In this document: one piece after another, positions 1 through 6,568 of the stretch
Position numbering within the stretch: the stretch's first letter is position 1
How the letters are laid out: each line of letters begins with the position of its first letter
Source: Rhodocyclaceae bacterium
Lineage (GTDB): Bacteria; Pseudomonadota; Gammaproteobacteria; Burkholderiales; Rhodocyclaceae
Assembly: GCA_030682595.1 (NCBI GenBank)
Contig: JAUXNZ010000302.1
Coordinates: 1 to 11,729, forward strand
DNA length: 11,729 nucleotides
Reading direction: 5' to 3'
Program-made: the position numbers and the translations under genes
Notes under the pieces: model-generated
Database searches by the model: none
Told to the model about the DNA's origin: nothing
What the model saw: only the letters and a program-made list of their open reading frames with translations

Positions 1-237
1 ACACAGGCAAGCGTTTATCCGCGCGAGGTGGTCAAGAAAGCCCTGGCACACAACGCCGCTGCCGTCATCCTCGCCCACAACCACCCTTCCGGCGTCGCGG
101 AACCTTCCCAGGCCGACGAACTGCTCACCCGCACCCTCAAACAGGCGCTGGCGCTGGTTGATGTGCGGCTGGTCGATCATTTCATTGTTGCCGGCAGCTC
201 CCAGCCGCTGTCTTTCGCCGAGCGCGGATTGCTCTGA
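1..237 (+). CDS. radC: RadC family JAB/MPN-domain protein, C-terminal part (5' truncated by window)
   Basis: The frame is open from base 1 and gives 78 residues before the TGA at 235-237; the start codon lies outside the window. The fragment carries the JAMM metal-binding signature of RadC/UPF0758 proteins: H26-x-H28 followed by S36-x-x-D39 (visible-residue numbering) within HNHPSG...PSQAD. The two His and the Asp are the expected zinc ligands. The ending VDHFIV...FAERGLL is typical of the family's C-terminus, so the 3' end looks intact. RadC was named for DNA repair, but its biochemical role is unsettled; the fold is that of a metal-dependent isopeptidase. A radC gene just upstream of rpmB-rpmG is, from memory, a common proteobacterial arrangement. 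The identification rests on the motif and is firm; function in this organism is not shown. Confidence 0.93.
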   Translation, partial: TQASVYPREVVKKALAHNAAAVILAHNHPSGVAEPSQADELLTRTLKQALALVDVRLVDHFIVAGSSQPLSFAERGLL

Positions 238-248
238 CGTAAAACCGC

Positions 249-278
249 TTGCCTGAAACAGCGTGACTCGGTTAGAAT
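249..278 (+). promoter_or_regulatory. Candidate sigma-70 promoter for rpmB-rpmG
   Basis: TTGCCT (249-254) and TAGAAT (273-278) are separated by 18 bp and resemble -35 and -10 boxes. They lie just after the radC stop and about 100 bp before rpmB. Transcription from here would give a leader of roughly 90 nt, long enough for ribosomal-protein feedback, but I see no specific regulatory fold in it. Bases 279-378 hold no gene. Confidence 0.5.
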
Positions 279-378
279 GCGCGGCTCTTTTAGTTCCGGC
301 ATAAACCCAGCGTTCGTTGGTGTTGGCCTGCGCTGAAAATTCCATTTTCGTCACCCGAAGTTCTGGAGCAAAACTATT

Positions 379-615
379 ATGTCCCGCGTATGCCAAGTAA
401 CGGGCAAGGGCCCGATGGTTGGGAACCACGTTTCCCACGCCAACAACCGGACCAAGCGCCGCTATCTGCCCAACCTGCATGCCCGCAAGTTCTGGGTGGA
501 AACCGAAAACCGCTGGGTGCGCCTGCGAGTATCCAACGCCGGTCTGCGCACCATCGACAAGAAAGGCATCGACGTCGTTCTCGCTGAGTTGCGCGAACGC
601 GGCGAGGCCGTTTGA
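379..615 (+). CDS. rpmB: 50S ribosomal protein L28
   Basis: This 78-residue protein is the usual length of proteobacterial L28. It begins MSRVCQVTGKGP and continues GNHVSHANNRTKRRYLPNL, the characteristic L28 N-terminal region, and ends with the basic RTIDKKGID segment. It is a structural component of the large ribosomal subunit. The ATG at 379 is preceded by GGAG at 365-368 with a 10-nt gap, and the family start matches. rpmG begins 17 bp after its stop, so the two are surely co-transcribed from the promoter near 249-278. Two other frames over this region are also open, but only this one encodes a known protein. Confidence 0.97.
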   Translation: MSRVCQVTGKGPMVGNHVSHANNRTKRRYLPNLHARKFWVETENRWVRLRVSNAGLRTIDKKGIDVVLAELRERGEAV

Positions 616-632
616 CCTGGAGGTAAACAATC

Positions 633-803
633 ATGGCATCCAAAGGCGGACGCGAAAAAATCAAGCTTGAGTCCACAGCCGGAACCGGGCACTTCTACAC
701 GACCAACAAGAACAAGCGCACCACCCCGGAAAAGCTCGAGTTCATGAAATATGATCCGAAGGTACGCAAGCACGTGCTCTACAAGGAAATCAAGCTGAAG
801 TAA
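633..803 (+). CDS. rpmG: 50S ribosomal protein L33
   Basis: The ATG at 633 opens 56 codons ending in TAA at 801-803. The product starts MASKGGREKIKLESTAGTGH and contains FYTTNKNKRTTPEKLEFMKYDP, the L33 signature. A strong Shine-Dalgarno GGAGG (619-623) lies 9 nt upstream of the start. The protein has no cysteines, so it is the zinc-independent (C-minus) type of L33, as is usual in proteobacteria. It forms an operon with rpmB, 17 bp upstream, and is closed by the intrinsic terminator at 832-862. Confidence 0.97.
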   Translation: MASKGGREKIKLESTAGTGHFYTTNKNKRTTPEKLEFMKYDPKVRKHVLYKEIKLK

Positions 804-831
804 TCCTGTACGCATGGATTGCCTCTGACGA

Positions 832-862
832 CGCCAGCAAGCCAACGCCTGCTGGCGTTTTT
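832..862 (+). terminator. Rho-independent terminator of rpmB-rpmG
   Basis: CGCCAGCA (832-839) pairs perfectly with TGCTGGCG (850-857) across a 10-nt loop and is followed at once by TTTTT (858-862). It lies 28 bp after the rpmG stop. The 3' arm plus its T tract occurs again: the 15 bp at 847-861 recur exactly at 869-883, so a second, longer-loop hairpin with the same 5' arm is also possible. Confidence 0.88.
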
Positions 863-890
863 CATTTTGCCTGCTGGCGTTTTGTTTTTC

Positions 891-919
891 CTGGAAAAAT
901 TAGCATTCTCTAATATAAT
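891..919 (+). promoter_or_regulatory. Candidate promoter for the SLAC1/TehA gene
   Basis: A perfect TATAAT lies at 914-919 in a locally AT-rich stretch between the rpmG terminator and the next gene. The -35 region is poor; CTGGAA (891-896) has the right 17-bp spacing but matches the consensus weakly. Transcription would start near 926, giving a leader of about 34 nt. Confidence 0.5.
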
Positions 920-937
920 CGACCAATTCGGTCGACC
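919..937 (+). promoter_or_regulatory. Inverted repeat at the expected transcription start of the SLAC1/TehA gene
   Basis: TCGACC (919-924) and GGTCGA (930-935) form a 6-bp inverted repeat with a 5-nt centre, and GGTCGACC (930-937) is itself an 8-bp palindrome. The position right after the -10 box would suit an operator or a small 5' hairpin. The short arms leave chance as a real possibility. Confidence 0.25.
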
Positions 938-959
938 ATTATTTCCGCGGAGCTCCCAC

Positions 960-1931
960 ATGAATACCGCCACCCCCGCGCCACATTCGCGCCTCGCCCA
1001 TTTTCCGGTTCCGCTGTTCGCCACGGTGATGGGGACCAGCGGTCTGGCCATTGCCTGGAAGAAAGCGCACCACGTGCTCGGATTGCCGGCCGAAATCGGC
1101 CTCGCGCTGCAATGGTGGGCGCTGGCGCTCTTCGTCGTGATCGCGCTGTTCTATCTCGCGAAGCTCGCGCAACACCCGGGGGCCGTCAAGCAGGAATTCT
1201 CCCACCCGATCCGCCTCAACTTCTTTCCGACGATCTCGGTCGCCCTGCTGCTGCTGGCGATTGCTTTCACCGACACGCTGCCCGGTTTCGCCTTCGGCCT
1301 GTGGTCGGTGGGCGCCTTGCTGCACTTGATCTTCACGCTCTTGGTGATGAGCAGTTGGATCCATCACACCCGCTACGACATCAAGCACGCCAACCCCTCC
1401 TGGTTCATTCCCATCGTCGGTAACGTCATCGTGCCGGTGGCTGGCGTGGCGTTTGCGCCGGTCGAGATTTCGTGGTTCTTCTTCAGCATCGGCGTGTTCT
1501 TCTGGATCGTCCTGATGACCATCGTGATGAATCGCCTGTTCTTTCACGAACCGTTGCCCGAGCGCCTGACACCGACGCTGTTCATCCTCATCGCCCCGCC
1601 GGCTGTCGGTTTCCTCGCCTGGATGAAGCTCAACGGCGGCACGATCGACGCCTTCGCGCACATTCTCTATCACGTTGCGCTATTCCTCACGCTGCTGCTG
1701 GCCAGCAATGCCCTGCGCTTTTTCCGGCTGCGCTTTTTCCTCTCGACCTGGGCCTACTCCTTCCCGCTCGCCGCCATCACCATCGCCACGCTGGTCATGG
1801 CCGAGCATTCGGGCGGCATCTTCATCGCACTCGGCTGGCTGCTGCTTGCCGTACTGAGCACCATCCTGCTGCTGCTGACCGGGCGCACGCTGCAAGCCAT
1901 GCTGCGCGGCGAAATCTGCGTGCCGGAATAG
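960..1931 (+). CDS. SLAC1/TehA-family anion channel (voltage-dependent anion channel family)
   Basis: The 323-residue protein is almost entirely hydrophobic helices, fitting the ten-helix SLAC1/TehA fold. Family hallmarks are FPVPLFATVMGTSGLA at residues 15-30, the HP..LNFFPTI stretch at 82-92 before helix 3, NPSWFIPIVGN at 145-155, and STWAYSFPLAA at 262-272; the last is the region that in known members holds the pore-gating phenylalanine (probably F268 here, by motif and not by alignment). Members conduct monovalent anions passively across the inner membrane; TehA is named for tellurite resistance seen on overexpression. The ATG at 960 follows GGAG (949-952) with 7 nt between and starts at the conserved N-terminus. 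An in-frame ATG at 819 would overlap the rpmG terminator and precede the promoter, so it is rejected. The exact substrate cannot be read from sequence, so no gene symbol is given. Confidence 0.9.
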   Translation: MNTATPAPHSRLAHFPVPLFATVMGTSGLAIAWKKAHHVLGLPAEIGLALQWWALALFVVIALFYLAKLAQHPGAVKQEFSHPIRLNFFPTISVALLLLAIAFTDTLPGFAFGLWSVGALLHLIFTLLVMSSWIHHTRYDIKHANPSWFIPIVGNVIVPVAGVAFAPVEISWFFFSIGVFFWIVLMTIVMNRLFFHEPLPERLTPTLFILIAPPAVGFLAWMKLNGGTIDAFAHILYHVALFLTLLLASNALRFFRLRFFLSTWAYSFPLAAITIATLVMAEHSGGIFIALGWLLLAVLSTILLLLTGRTLQAMLRGEICVPE

Positions 1932-1942
1932 CCCGATTCCGC

Positions 1943-1983
1943 ACCACCCCCGGCTTTTTGCGATAATCCGCGCAGGGGGTGGT
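1943..1983 (+). promoter_or_regulatory. Inverted repeat enclosing the Shine-Dalgarno of the HD-GYP gene
   Basis: ACCACCCCC (1943-1951) is perfectly complementary to GGGGGTGGT (1975-1983), which ends at the base before the ATG at 1984 and contains the only Shine-Dalgarno-like G run. In RNA read through from the channel gene this 9-bp GC-rich stem would hide the ribosome binding site. A GATAAT hexamer (1962-1967) lies in the 23-nt loop; if it is a -10 box, its transcript would lack the 5' arm and could not form the stem. The corresponding -35 (TTCCGC, 1938-1943, 18-bp spacing) is weak. Confidence 0.45.
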
Positions 1984-4668
1984 ATGAGGAAATTCCTCGC
2001 GTGGTTTGTCCTGCTTGCTTTGCTGGCCACATCCGCCATCGCCGCGGAGGTCAGCATCGGTGTGCTGGCGTTGCGCGGCGTCGATAAGACGCTGGAATCC
2101 TGGTCCGCCACCGCCCGCTATCTCGAACGTCAGATCCCCGGCAATACGTTTCGCATCGTGCCGCTCGGCTTCGAGGAGGTGCGCCTCGCGGTGCGGCAAG
2201 GCCGGATCGATTTCGTCCTGACCAACTCGTCCTATTACGTTGAACTGGAAGCGCACTACGGCGTCAGCGCCATCGCCACCCTGAAAAACCGCTTCATCGG
2301 CGGCACGGGCCACAGCACCTTTGGTGGGGTAATACTTGCGCCGGTGAAAGAGGCTGCTGCTGGCTTCATCGGCGGCACGGGACACAGCACCTTTGGTGGG
2401 GTCATCTTCACGCGCGCCGACCGCAAGGACATCCGCACTCTGGCCGACCTGCGGAAGAAAACCTTTGTCGCCACGGACCCGAGTTCCTTCGGCGGCTGGC
2501 ACGTCGGCTGGCGCGAACTGAAACGCCAGGGTTTGAATCCCGCGCGTGACTTTGCCCGGCTCAGCTTCGCGGGTACCCACGACGCAGTGGTGTATGCCGT
2601 GCGCGACGGGCGCGCCGATGCCGGTACGGCGCGCACCGAAATCCTCGAATTGATGGCCTCCGAGGGCAAGATTCGCCTCGATGACTTCTACGTCCTCAAC
2701 CGGCAGCGCGTCGAAGGCTTCACCCCGCTGCTCTCCACGCCACTCTACCCGGAATGGCCCATCGCCCGGTTGCGCCATGTGTCCGATGCGCTGGCCATAG
2801 CGGTCGCCATCGCCCTGCTGCAAATGCCGGCCGACGCCCCCGCCGCGGTGGCCGGCAACATCACGGGCTGGACCCTGCCGCTCAACTACCAGCCGGTGCA
2901 TGAAGCCTTGCGCGAACTACGCATCGGCCCCTACGAGCACCTGCACCGGTTGACGCTGGCCGAACTCGTTTCCCAGTATGGCCACTGGATGGCACTGGCC
3001 CTGGCGTTCATCTTGCTGGCCAGCTTCACCGCCATCTATGTGGTTCGCATCAACCGCCGCCTGCGCGCCGACCACGCCGCGCTCGAAAATCTCAATGCCA
3101 CGCTGGAAGAACGGGTACGCGGCCGCACCGGCGAAGTCGAGCGCCTGCTGGCGCGCGAGCGTTTCCAGCGCAACGTGGTCGAGGTGGTTGCCGATGTCAA
3201 CCAGATCCTGATCACCTCAAGCTCGCAGGAAGAAATGCTCAAGGCTTGCTGCGACCGCCTGATCGCCGACACGGCTTATCGTTTTGCCTGGGTCGGTCTG
3301 CTGCAGGACGGGCAGATCGAGGTGGCGGCCAAGTCCTATGGCCCCGCGGAAATCATGCGCAATTTCTCGAGCTGCCGCGACAAGGGGCCCAGCCGCGCGG
3401 CGCTCGCCGAAAATCGTACCGTCATCGAAACCGATCCCGCCGCGATCGCTTCCGAACTGACCCAGGCCGGCGTGCATGCGGTGATCGCCCTGCCCCTGCG
3501 GCACGATGCCTACGGCGCGGCGTTCGGCCACCTGTGCGTGCTAAGCGGGCGCGCGGAGGGCTTCGATACCGAAGAGGTGGCGATGCTCGAACAACTGGCC
3601 GGCGACATCGGCTTTGCCATCCATGCCTTCAAGCAACAGACGGAAGCCCATCGCCTCGAACGGGAACGCATCAGCAACTACGAGGAAACCATCCTGTCGC
3701 TGGTGGACATGATCGAGAAACGCGACACCTATACCGCCGGCCACACGCGCCGCGTCGCCCACTATTGCGAATTGATCGCGACCCAGCTCGGCCACAGTCC
3801 CGCCGAAATCGAAAAACTCAAGCGCGCCGCCGCCCTCCATGACATTGGCAAGATCGCGATTCCCGATGCCGTGCTGCTGAAGCCGGGCATCCTGACGCCG
3901 CTGGAATACGAGCTCATCAAGCAACACGCCGAAGAAGGCTACCAGACGCTGCACCGCATCGACATGTACAAGGAGCTCGCCGAAATCATGCGGTCACACC
4001 ATGAGCGCGAGGACGGCTCCGGCTACCCCCGGGGACTGGTCAGCGGCCAGATTCCCCGCCTGGCGCAGATCATGGCGGTGGCCGACACCTTCGACGCGAT
4101 GGTCAGCAACCGCATCTACAAGGCGCGCAAGGAAGTGCCGGTGGCGCTGGCGGAGCTGCGCCAACAGAGCGGCACGCGCTTCGCCCCGGCGGTCGTCGCC
4201 GCGGCCTGCGCGGCACTCGCCAACGTCGTGCCGCCCGCCAGCGTCGACCAGATGCCAGCCACGCCGCTGGAGCATCAGCGCTTCGCCTACTTTTTCGACG
4301 ACCCGCTGACCGGCACGCACAGCGCCAATTATCTGCAGATCATGTTGCGGAACGGCCTGCCCAAGGATTTGAAACACGCCTACATCATCCTGCTGGAACA
4401 CTTTTCCGACCTCAACCGGGACAACGGCTGGATAGCCGGCAATCAGGCCTTGGCGAGCTTCTCGGCCGTGTTGGTCGACCTCTACCCGGAAGCGCTGGCG
4501 TTCCGCGTGATGGGCGACGATTTCGTGCTGCTGTCAGCGAAGTCCCTGCGCATCGACGGCGATCAACTCAAAGCCTTGTCGCCGCTGCAAGGCACGCCGG
4601 TAAAGGTCGTGGTACGCGAACTGGACCCGCACGGCCCCGACCGCGAGGAGCTGCTGAAGCTGCTGTAA
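1984..4668 (+). CDS. Membrane sensor: PhnD-like periplasmic binding domain, GAF, HD-GYP and degenerate GGDEF
   Basis: This 894-residue protein opens with a signal peptide (1-21, ending TSAIAA). Residues 22-310 resemble PhnD/phosphonate-type periplasmic binding proteins (VRQGRIDFVLTNSSYY, FGGVIFTRADRKDIRTLADL, DPSSFGGWHVGWREL). A transmembrane helix (334-354) and a coiled-coil-like linker (357-400) follow, then a GAF-like domain (401-548). The HD-GYP domain spans about 565-745 with its key residues: H587, H619-D620 in LHDIGKI, H648, HHE 672-674, GYP 680-682 and D701. HD-GYP enzymes hydrolyse cyclic di-GMP. The last 130 residues look like a shortened GGDEF domain: DPLTG is kept (773-777), but the active-site motif is MGDDF (843-847) and the metal-binding Asp is not evident, so cyclase activity is unlikely. 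The binding domain carries a 24-codon internal repeat (see the repeat entry). The ligand is unknown; PhnD relatives often bind oxyanions. ATG 1984 follows AGGGGG and starts the signal peptide. Confidence 0.9.
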   Translation: MRKFLAWFVLLALLATSAIAAEVSIGVLALRGVDKTLESWSATARYLERQIPGNTFRIVPLGFEEVRLAVRQGRIDFVLTNSSYYVELEAHYGVSAIATLKNRFIGGTGHSTFGGVILAPVKEAAAGFIGGTGHSTFGGVIFTRADRKDIRTLADLRKKTFVATDPSSFGGWHVGWRELKRQGLNPARDFARLSFAGTHDAVVYAVRDGRADAGTARTEILELMASEGKIRLDDFYVLNRQRVEGFTPLLSTPLYPEWPIARLRHVSDALAIAVAIALLQMPADAPAAVAGNITGWTLPLNYQPVHEALRELRIGPYEHLHRLTLAELVSQYGHWMALALAFILLASFTAIYVVRINRRLRADHAALENLNATLEERVRGRTGEVERLLARERFQRNVVEVVADVNQILITSSSQEEMLKACCDRLIADTAYRFAWVGLLQDGQIEVAAKSYGPAEIMRNFSSCRDKGPSRAALAENRTVIETDPAAIASELTQAGVHAVIALPLRHDAYGAAFGHLCVLSGRAEGFDTEEVAMLEQLAGDIGFAIHAFKQQTEAHRLERERISNYEETILSLVDMIEKRDTYTAGHTRRVAHYCELIATQLGHSPAEIEKLKRAAALHDIGKIAIPDAVLLKPGILTPLEYELIKQHAEEGYQTLHRIDMYKELAEIMRSHHEREDGSGYPRGLVSGQIPRLAQIMAVADTFDAMVSNRIYKARKEVPVALAELRQQSGTRFAPAVVAAACAALANVVPPASVDQMPATPLEHQRFAYFFDDPLTGTHSANYLQIMLRNGLPKDLKHAYIILLEHFSDLNRDNGWIAGNQALASFSAVLVDLYPEALAFRVMGDDFVLLSAKSLRIDGDQLKALSPLQGTPVKVVVRELDPHGPDREELLKLL
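2291..2402 (+). repeat. Two in-frame 40-bp direct repeats, 72-nt period, inside the PhnD-like domain
   Basis: Bases 2291-2330 and 2363-2402 match at 39 of 40 positions (the difference is c2310 versus a2382). The offset is 72 nt, exactly 24 codons, so the frame is kept and FIGGTGHSTFGGVI occurs twice (residues 104-117 and 128-141). The second copy runs into the expected family sequence FTRADRKDIR. The first runs into LAPVKEAAAG, which does not resemble the family and uses codons such as ATA, CTT, GTA and GCT that are sparse in the rest of the gene. The 32 nt between copies are not obviously repeated. Confidence 0.9.
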
Positions 4669-4672
4669 AGGC

Positions 4673-4695
4673 GCCGTCCCGCCAGCGCCGACTTT
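4673..4695 (+). repeat. Family A repeat, full 23-bp copy between convergent genes
   Basis: This unit has the core CAGCGCCGACTTT and is identical over all 23 bp to 11569-11591 in mutL. It occupies nearly all of the 26-bp gap between the HD-GYP and mscS genes and touches the mscS stop codon. With the upstream GGCGC (4670-4674) it could form a short stem with GCGCC (4685-4689) ahead of a brief T run, which might help end transcription, but the stem is only 5 bp. Confidence 0.85.
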
Positions 4696-6020
4696 CACTG
4701 CAACAAACGCACCTCGCGCTGCGGGAAAGGAATCGCGATGCCTGCGTCCTTGAACGCCTGCCAGATCGCCAGATGAATGTCTGACTTGATCTGCATTGAG
4801 CCTTCTGTCGGGTCGGCGATCCAGAAACCGACTTCGAGATTGATGCCTGAATCGGCAAAGGCGGTGACAAAGCTCTTGGGCGGCGGGTCGGCCAGCACGC
4901 GCGGCTGGGCGCGCGCCGCGGCGACGAGAACGGCCAGCGCGCGTTCCAGATCGGTGTCGTAGGCGACCTGCACCTGCGTGGTGAGTCGCACCTGGGGATC
5001 AGTGAAGGTTTCATTGGTGATGATCGAACCGACGAGCATTTCGTTAGGCACGAGCATCTCGACGCCAGCCAAGCTCCGCAGCACCGTGAAGCGCGTGGTG
5101 ATGCGCGTGACGATGCCGCGCGCGGCGCCCGCGCTGCCCGCGCCAATCGCGACCAGGTTGCCGATGCGGATGGAGCGGTCGAGCAGGATGATGAAACCGG
5201 AAACATAGTTCGCCGCGATCTTCTGCAGGCCGAAGCCTAAACCGATACCCAGCGCGCCGCCGAACACCGACAGCATGGTCAGGTCGATGCCCACCAGCGG
5301 CAGGCCGATCAGCACCGCCAGCAGAATGAGCAGCGCGCGCGCAAGACGGCCGAACACCAGCTGCAGGTTGCCGTCAAGCCCGCGCGCGGCGAGCAGCCGC
5401 GCCTCGATGACGCCGCTGACCCACAGCGCCACCAGCAGGGTGGCCAGCACGGCGCCGAGCCCTTGCAGGATCAGCCAGAGATTGAGTTTTGCCTTGCCGA
5501 GGCTGAAGCTCACGCCCTCCATCAGGTCGATCGCCTCCGGCAACAAACCCAGAATGTGCAGCGCCACCACGCTCCACACCATGAACGCCAGCGTGCGCTC
5601 GAAACCGGCGAGCCACGGCGCGCTGGCCGTGAAGCTGTGGCGCACGACGAACATCACCGCGCGGATCAGCATCAGCGAAGTCAGCAGCGGGATGGCGAGC
5701 GTCAGCAGATTGACGCTCACCGCGCCACTGTGCCACTGCGCCAAGAGCGGCCGCGCCGCCAGCACCAGCAGCAGCATGGCAGCGGGCAGGCTGAGACGTT
5801 TCAGGCCGCGACGGCCGAAAGCCCGGGCCGAACCCGCGGCCTCGGGCACGGCAAAACCCTCCTTGGTGCCAGCCATGCGCTGTCCCAGCCAGCGATCAAA
5901 GCCCCAAGCCAGCAGAAAACACGCCGCCAGCACAGCCACCTGCCACAGCACGGCGGGCTGTTGCAGGTCGCGCCAGAGTTCGCTCAGCAAGCCGCCGAGC
6001 TGCAGGCCAGTGCCATTCAT
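4695..6020 (-). CDS. MscS-family mechanosensitive channel protein
   Basis: The 441-residue inner-membrane protein has about five or six N-terminal hydrophobic helices, then the MscS core. The pore-lining helix and its continuation are residues 251-287 (SVFGGALGIGLGFGLQKIAANY, then SGFIILLDRSIRIG). The beta domain follows with GIVTRITTRFTVLRS and the conserved VPNEML at 324-329, and the protein ends with the family's PFPQREV (431-437). Such channels open under membrane tension and release solutes on hypo-osmotic shock; longer relatives can have other roles. At 441 residues it is longer than E. coli MscS because of extra N-terminal helices. Its ATG (6020-6018) overlaps the stop of the upstream phospholipase D-family gene in ATGA and lacks a strong Shine-Dalgarno, so translational coupling is likely. 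It is the last gene of the minus-strand operon and converges with the HD-GYP gene. Confidence 0.92.
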   Translation of the reverse strand: MNGTGLQLGGLLSELWRDLQQPAVLWQVAVLAACFLLAWGFDRWLGQRMAGTKEGFAVPEAAGSARAFGRRGLKRLSLPAAMLLLVLAARPLLAQWHSGAVSVNLLTLAIPLLTSLMLIRAVMFVVRHSFTASAPWLAGFERTLAFMVWSVVALHILGLLPEAIDLMEGVSFSLGKAKLNLWLILQGLGAVLATLLVALWVSGVIEARLLAARGLDGNLQLVFGRLARALLILLAVLIGLPLVGIDLTMLSVFGGALGIGLGFGLQKIAANYVSGFIILLDRSIRIGNLVAIGAGSAGAARGIVTRITTRFTVLRSLAGVEMLVPNEMLVGSIITNETFTDPQVRLTTQVQVAYDTDLERALAVLVAAARAQPRVLADPPPKSFVTAFADSGINLEVGFWIADPTEGSMQIKSDIHLAIWQAFKDAGIAIPFPQREVRLLQ

Positions 6021-6568
6021 GGCAACAGCGCCTCGGCATAGGGCAGGGCCTCGTCGCGATGGCGCCGCCAGTTGGCCAGATAGGCGCGCGCCAGCGGCGG
6101 ATTGCCGCGCAGGATCAGCACGTTTTCGGCATTTCTGGCCTGCGCCGAAAACGAGAAGTTGTAACTGCCGGTAATGACCACGGGCGCATCTCCTTCCGCA
6201 TCGATGAGCAGGATTTTATTGTGTGCGGCGGCGTAGCGGGTTTCCAGATGCACGGTTATGCCCGCGGCGTGAAGCTGCGGCACCAGTGAGTTGCTGCCCT
6301 TGGTGACCATCTCGCGATCGGCCAGCACCTCGACCCTGACGCCACGTTCATGCGCCTCGGTCAGCGCGCGAGTGATGTTGCGGCTGGTGACCAGATAGGC
6401 CTGCACGCGCAGGCTTTTCCGTGCCGCGCCGATCGCGCGGAGCAGCGCGCCTTCGGCATCGTCCCAGGGCGTGAACAGCACCTCGGTGCGGCCCGTGGCG
6501 GGCAGTTCGACGGCCGTTGCCAGCAACGGCAGCAATGCCAGTACGCAAGTGATCAGCCAGCGCATCAT
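6017..6568 (-). CDS. Secreted phospholipase D-family protein with one HKD motif (Nuc-like)
   Basis: The 183-residue protein has an N-terminal signal peptide (about residues 1-19, MMRWLITCVLALLPLLATA) and a single phospholipase D-like domain. The catalytic HxK(x)4D motif is H116-N-K118 to D123 (AAHNKILLID), followed by GSYNFS (134-139) and NAENVLIL, as in the small Nuc-type nucleases that work as dimers with one HKD each. A periplasmic nuclease or phosphodiesterase is the likeliest function; the substrate cannot be told. The chosen ATG (6568-6566) overlaps the rsmB-family stop in ATGA, is followed at once by a second ATG, and places the signal peptide at the N-terminus. The frame stays open much further upstream, but only as a shadow of the methyltransferase gene. 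The mscS start overlaps its stop in the same way. Confidence 0.88.
   Translation of the reverse strand: MMRWLITCVLALLPLLATAVELPATGRTEVLFTPWDDAEGALLRAIGAARKSLRVQAYLVTSRNITRALTEAHERGVRVEVLADREMVTKGSNSLVPQLHAAGITVHLETRYAAAHNKILLIDAEGDAPVVITGSYNFSFSAQARNAENVLILRGNPPLARAYLANWRRHRDEALPYAEALLP

Noticed and set aside
819..959. Upstream in-frame ATG extending the SLAC1/TehA protein by 47 residues
   Set aside because: It would cover the rpmG terminator and precede the TATAAT; the family N-terminus and a good Shine-Dalgarno support 960.
462..1051. Minus-strand and alternate-frame open frames over rpmB-rpmG and the following gap
   Set aside because: They overlap well-identified ribosomal protein genes, their terminator and a promoter, and show no protein family features.
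2291..2402. CRISPR-like geometry: two 40-bp repeats with a 32-bp spacer
   Set aside because: Only two repeats, inside and in frame with a coding sequence, without cas genes or a leader.
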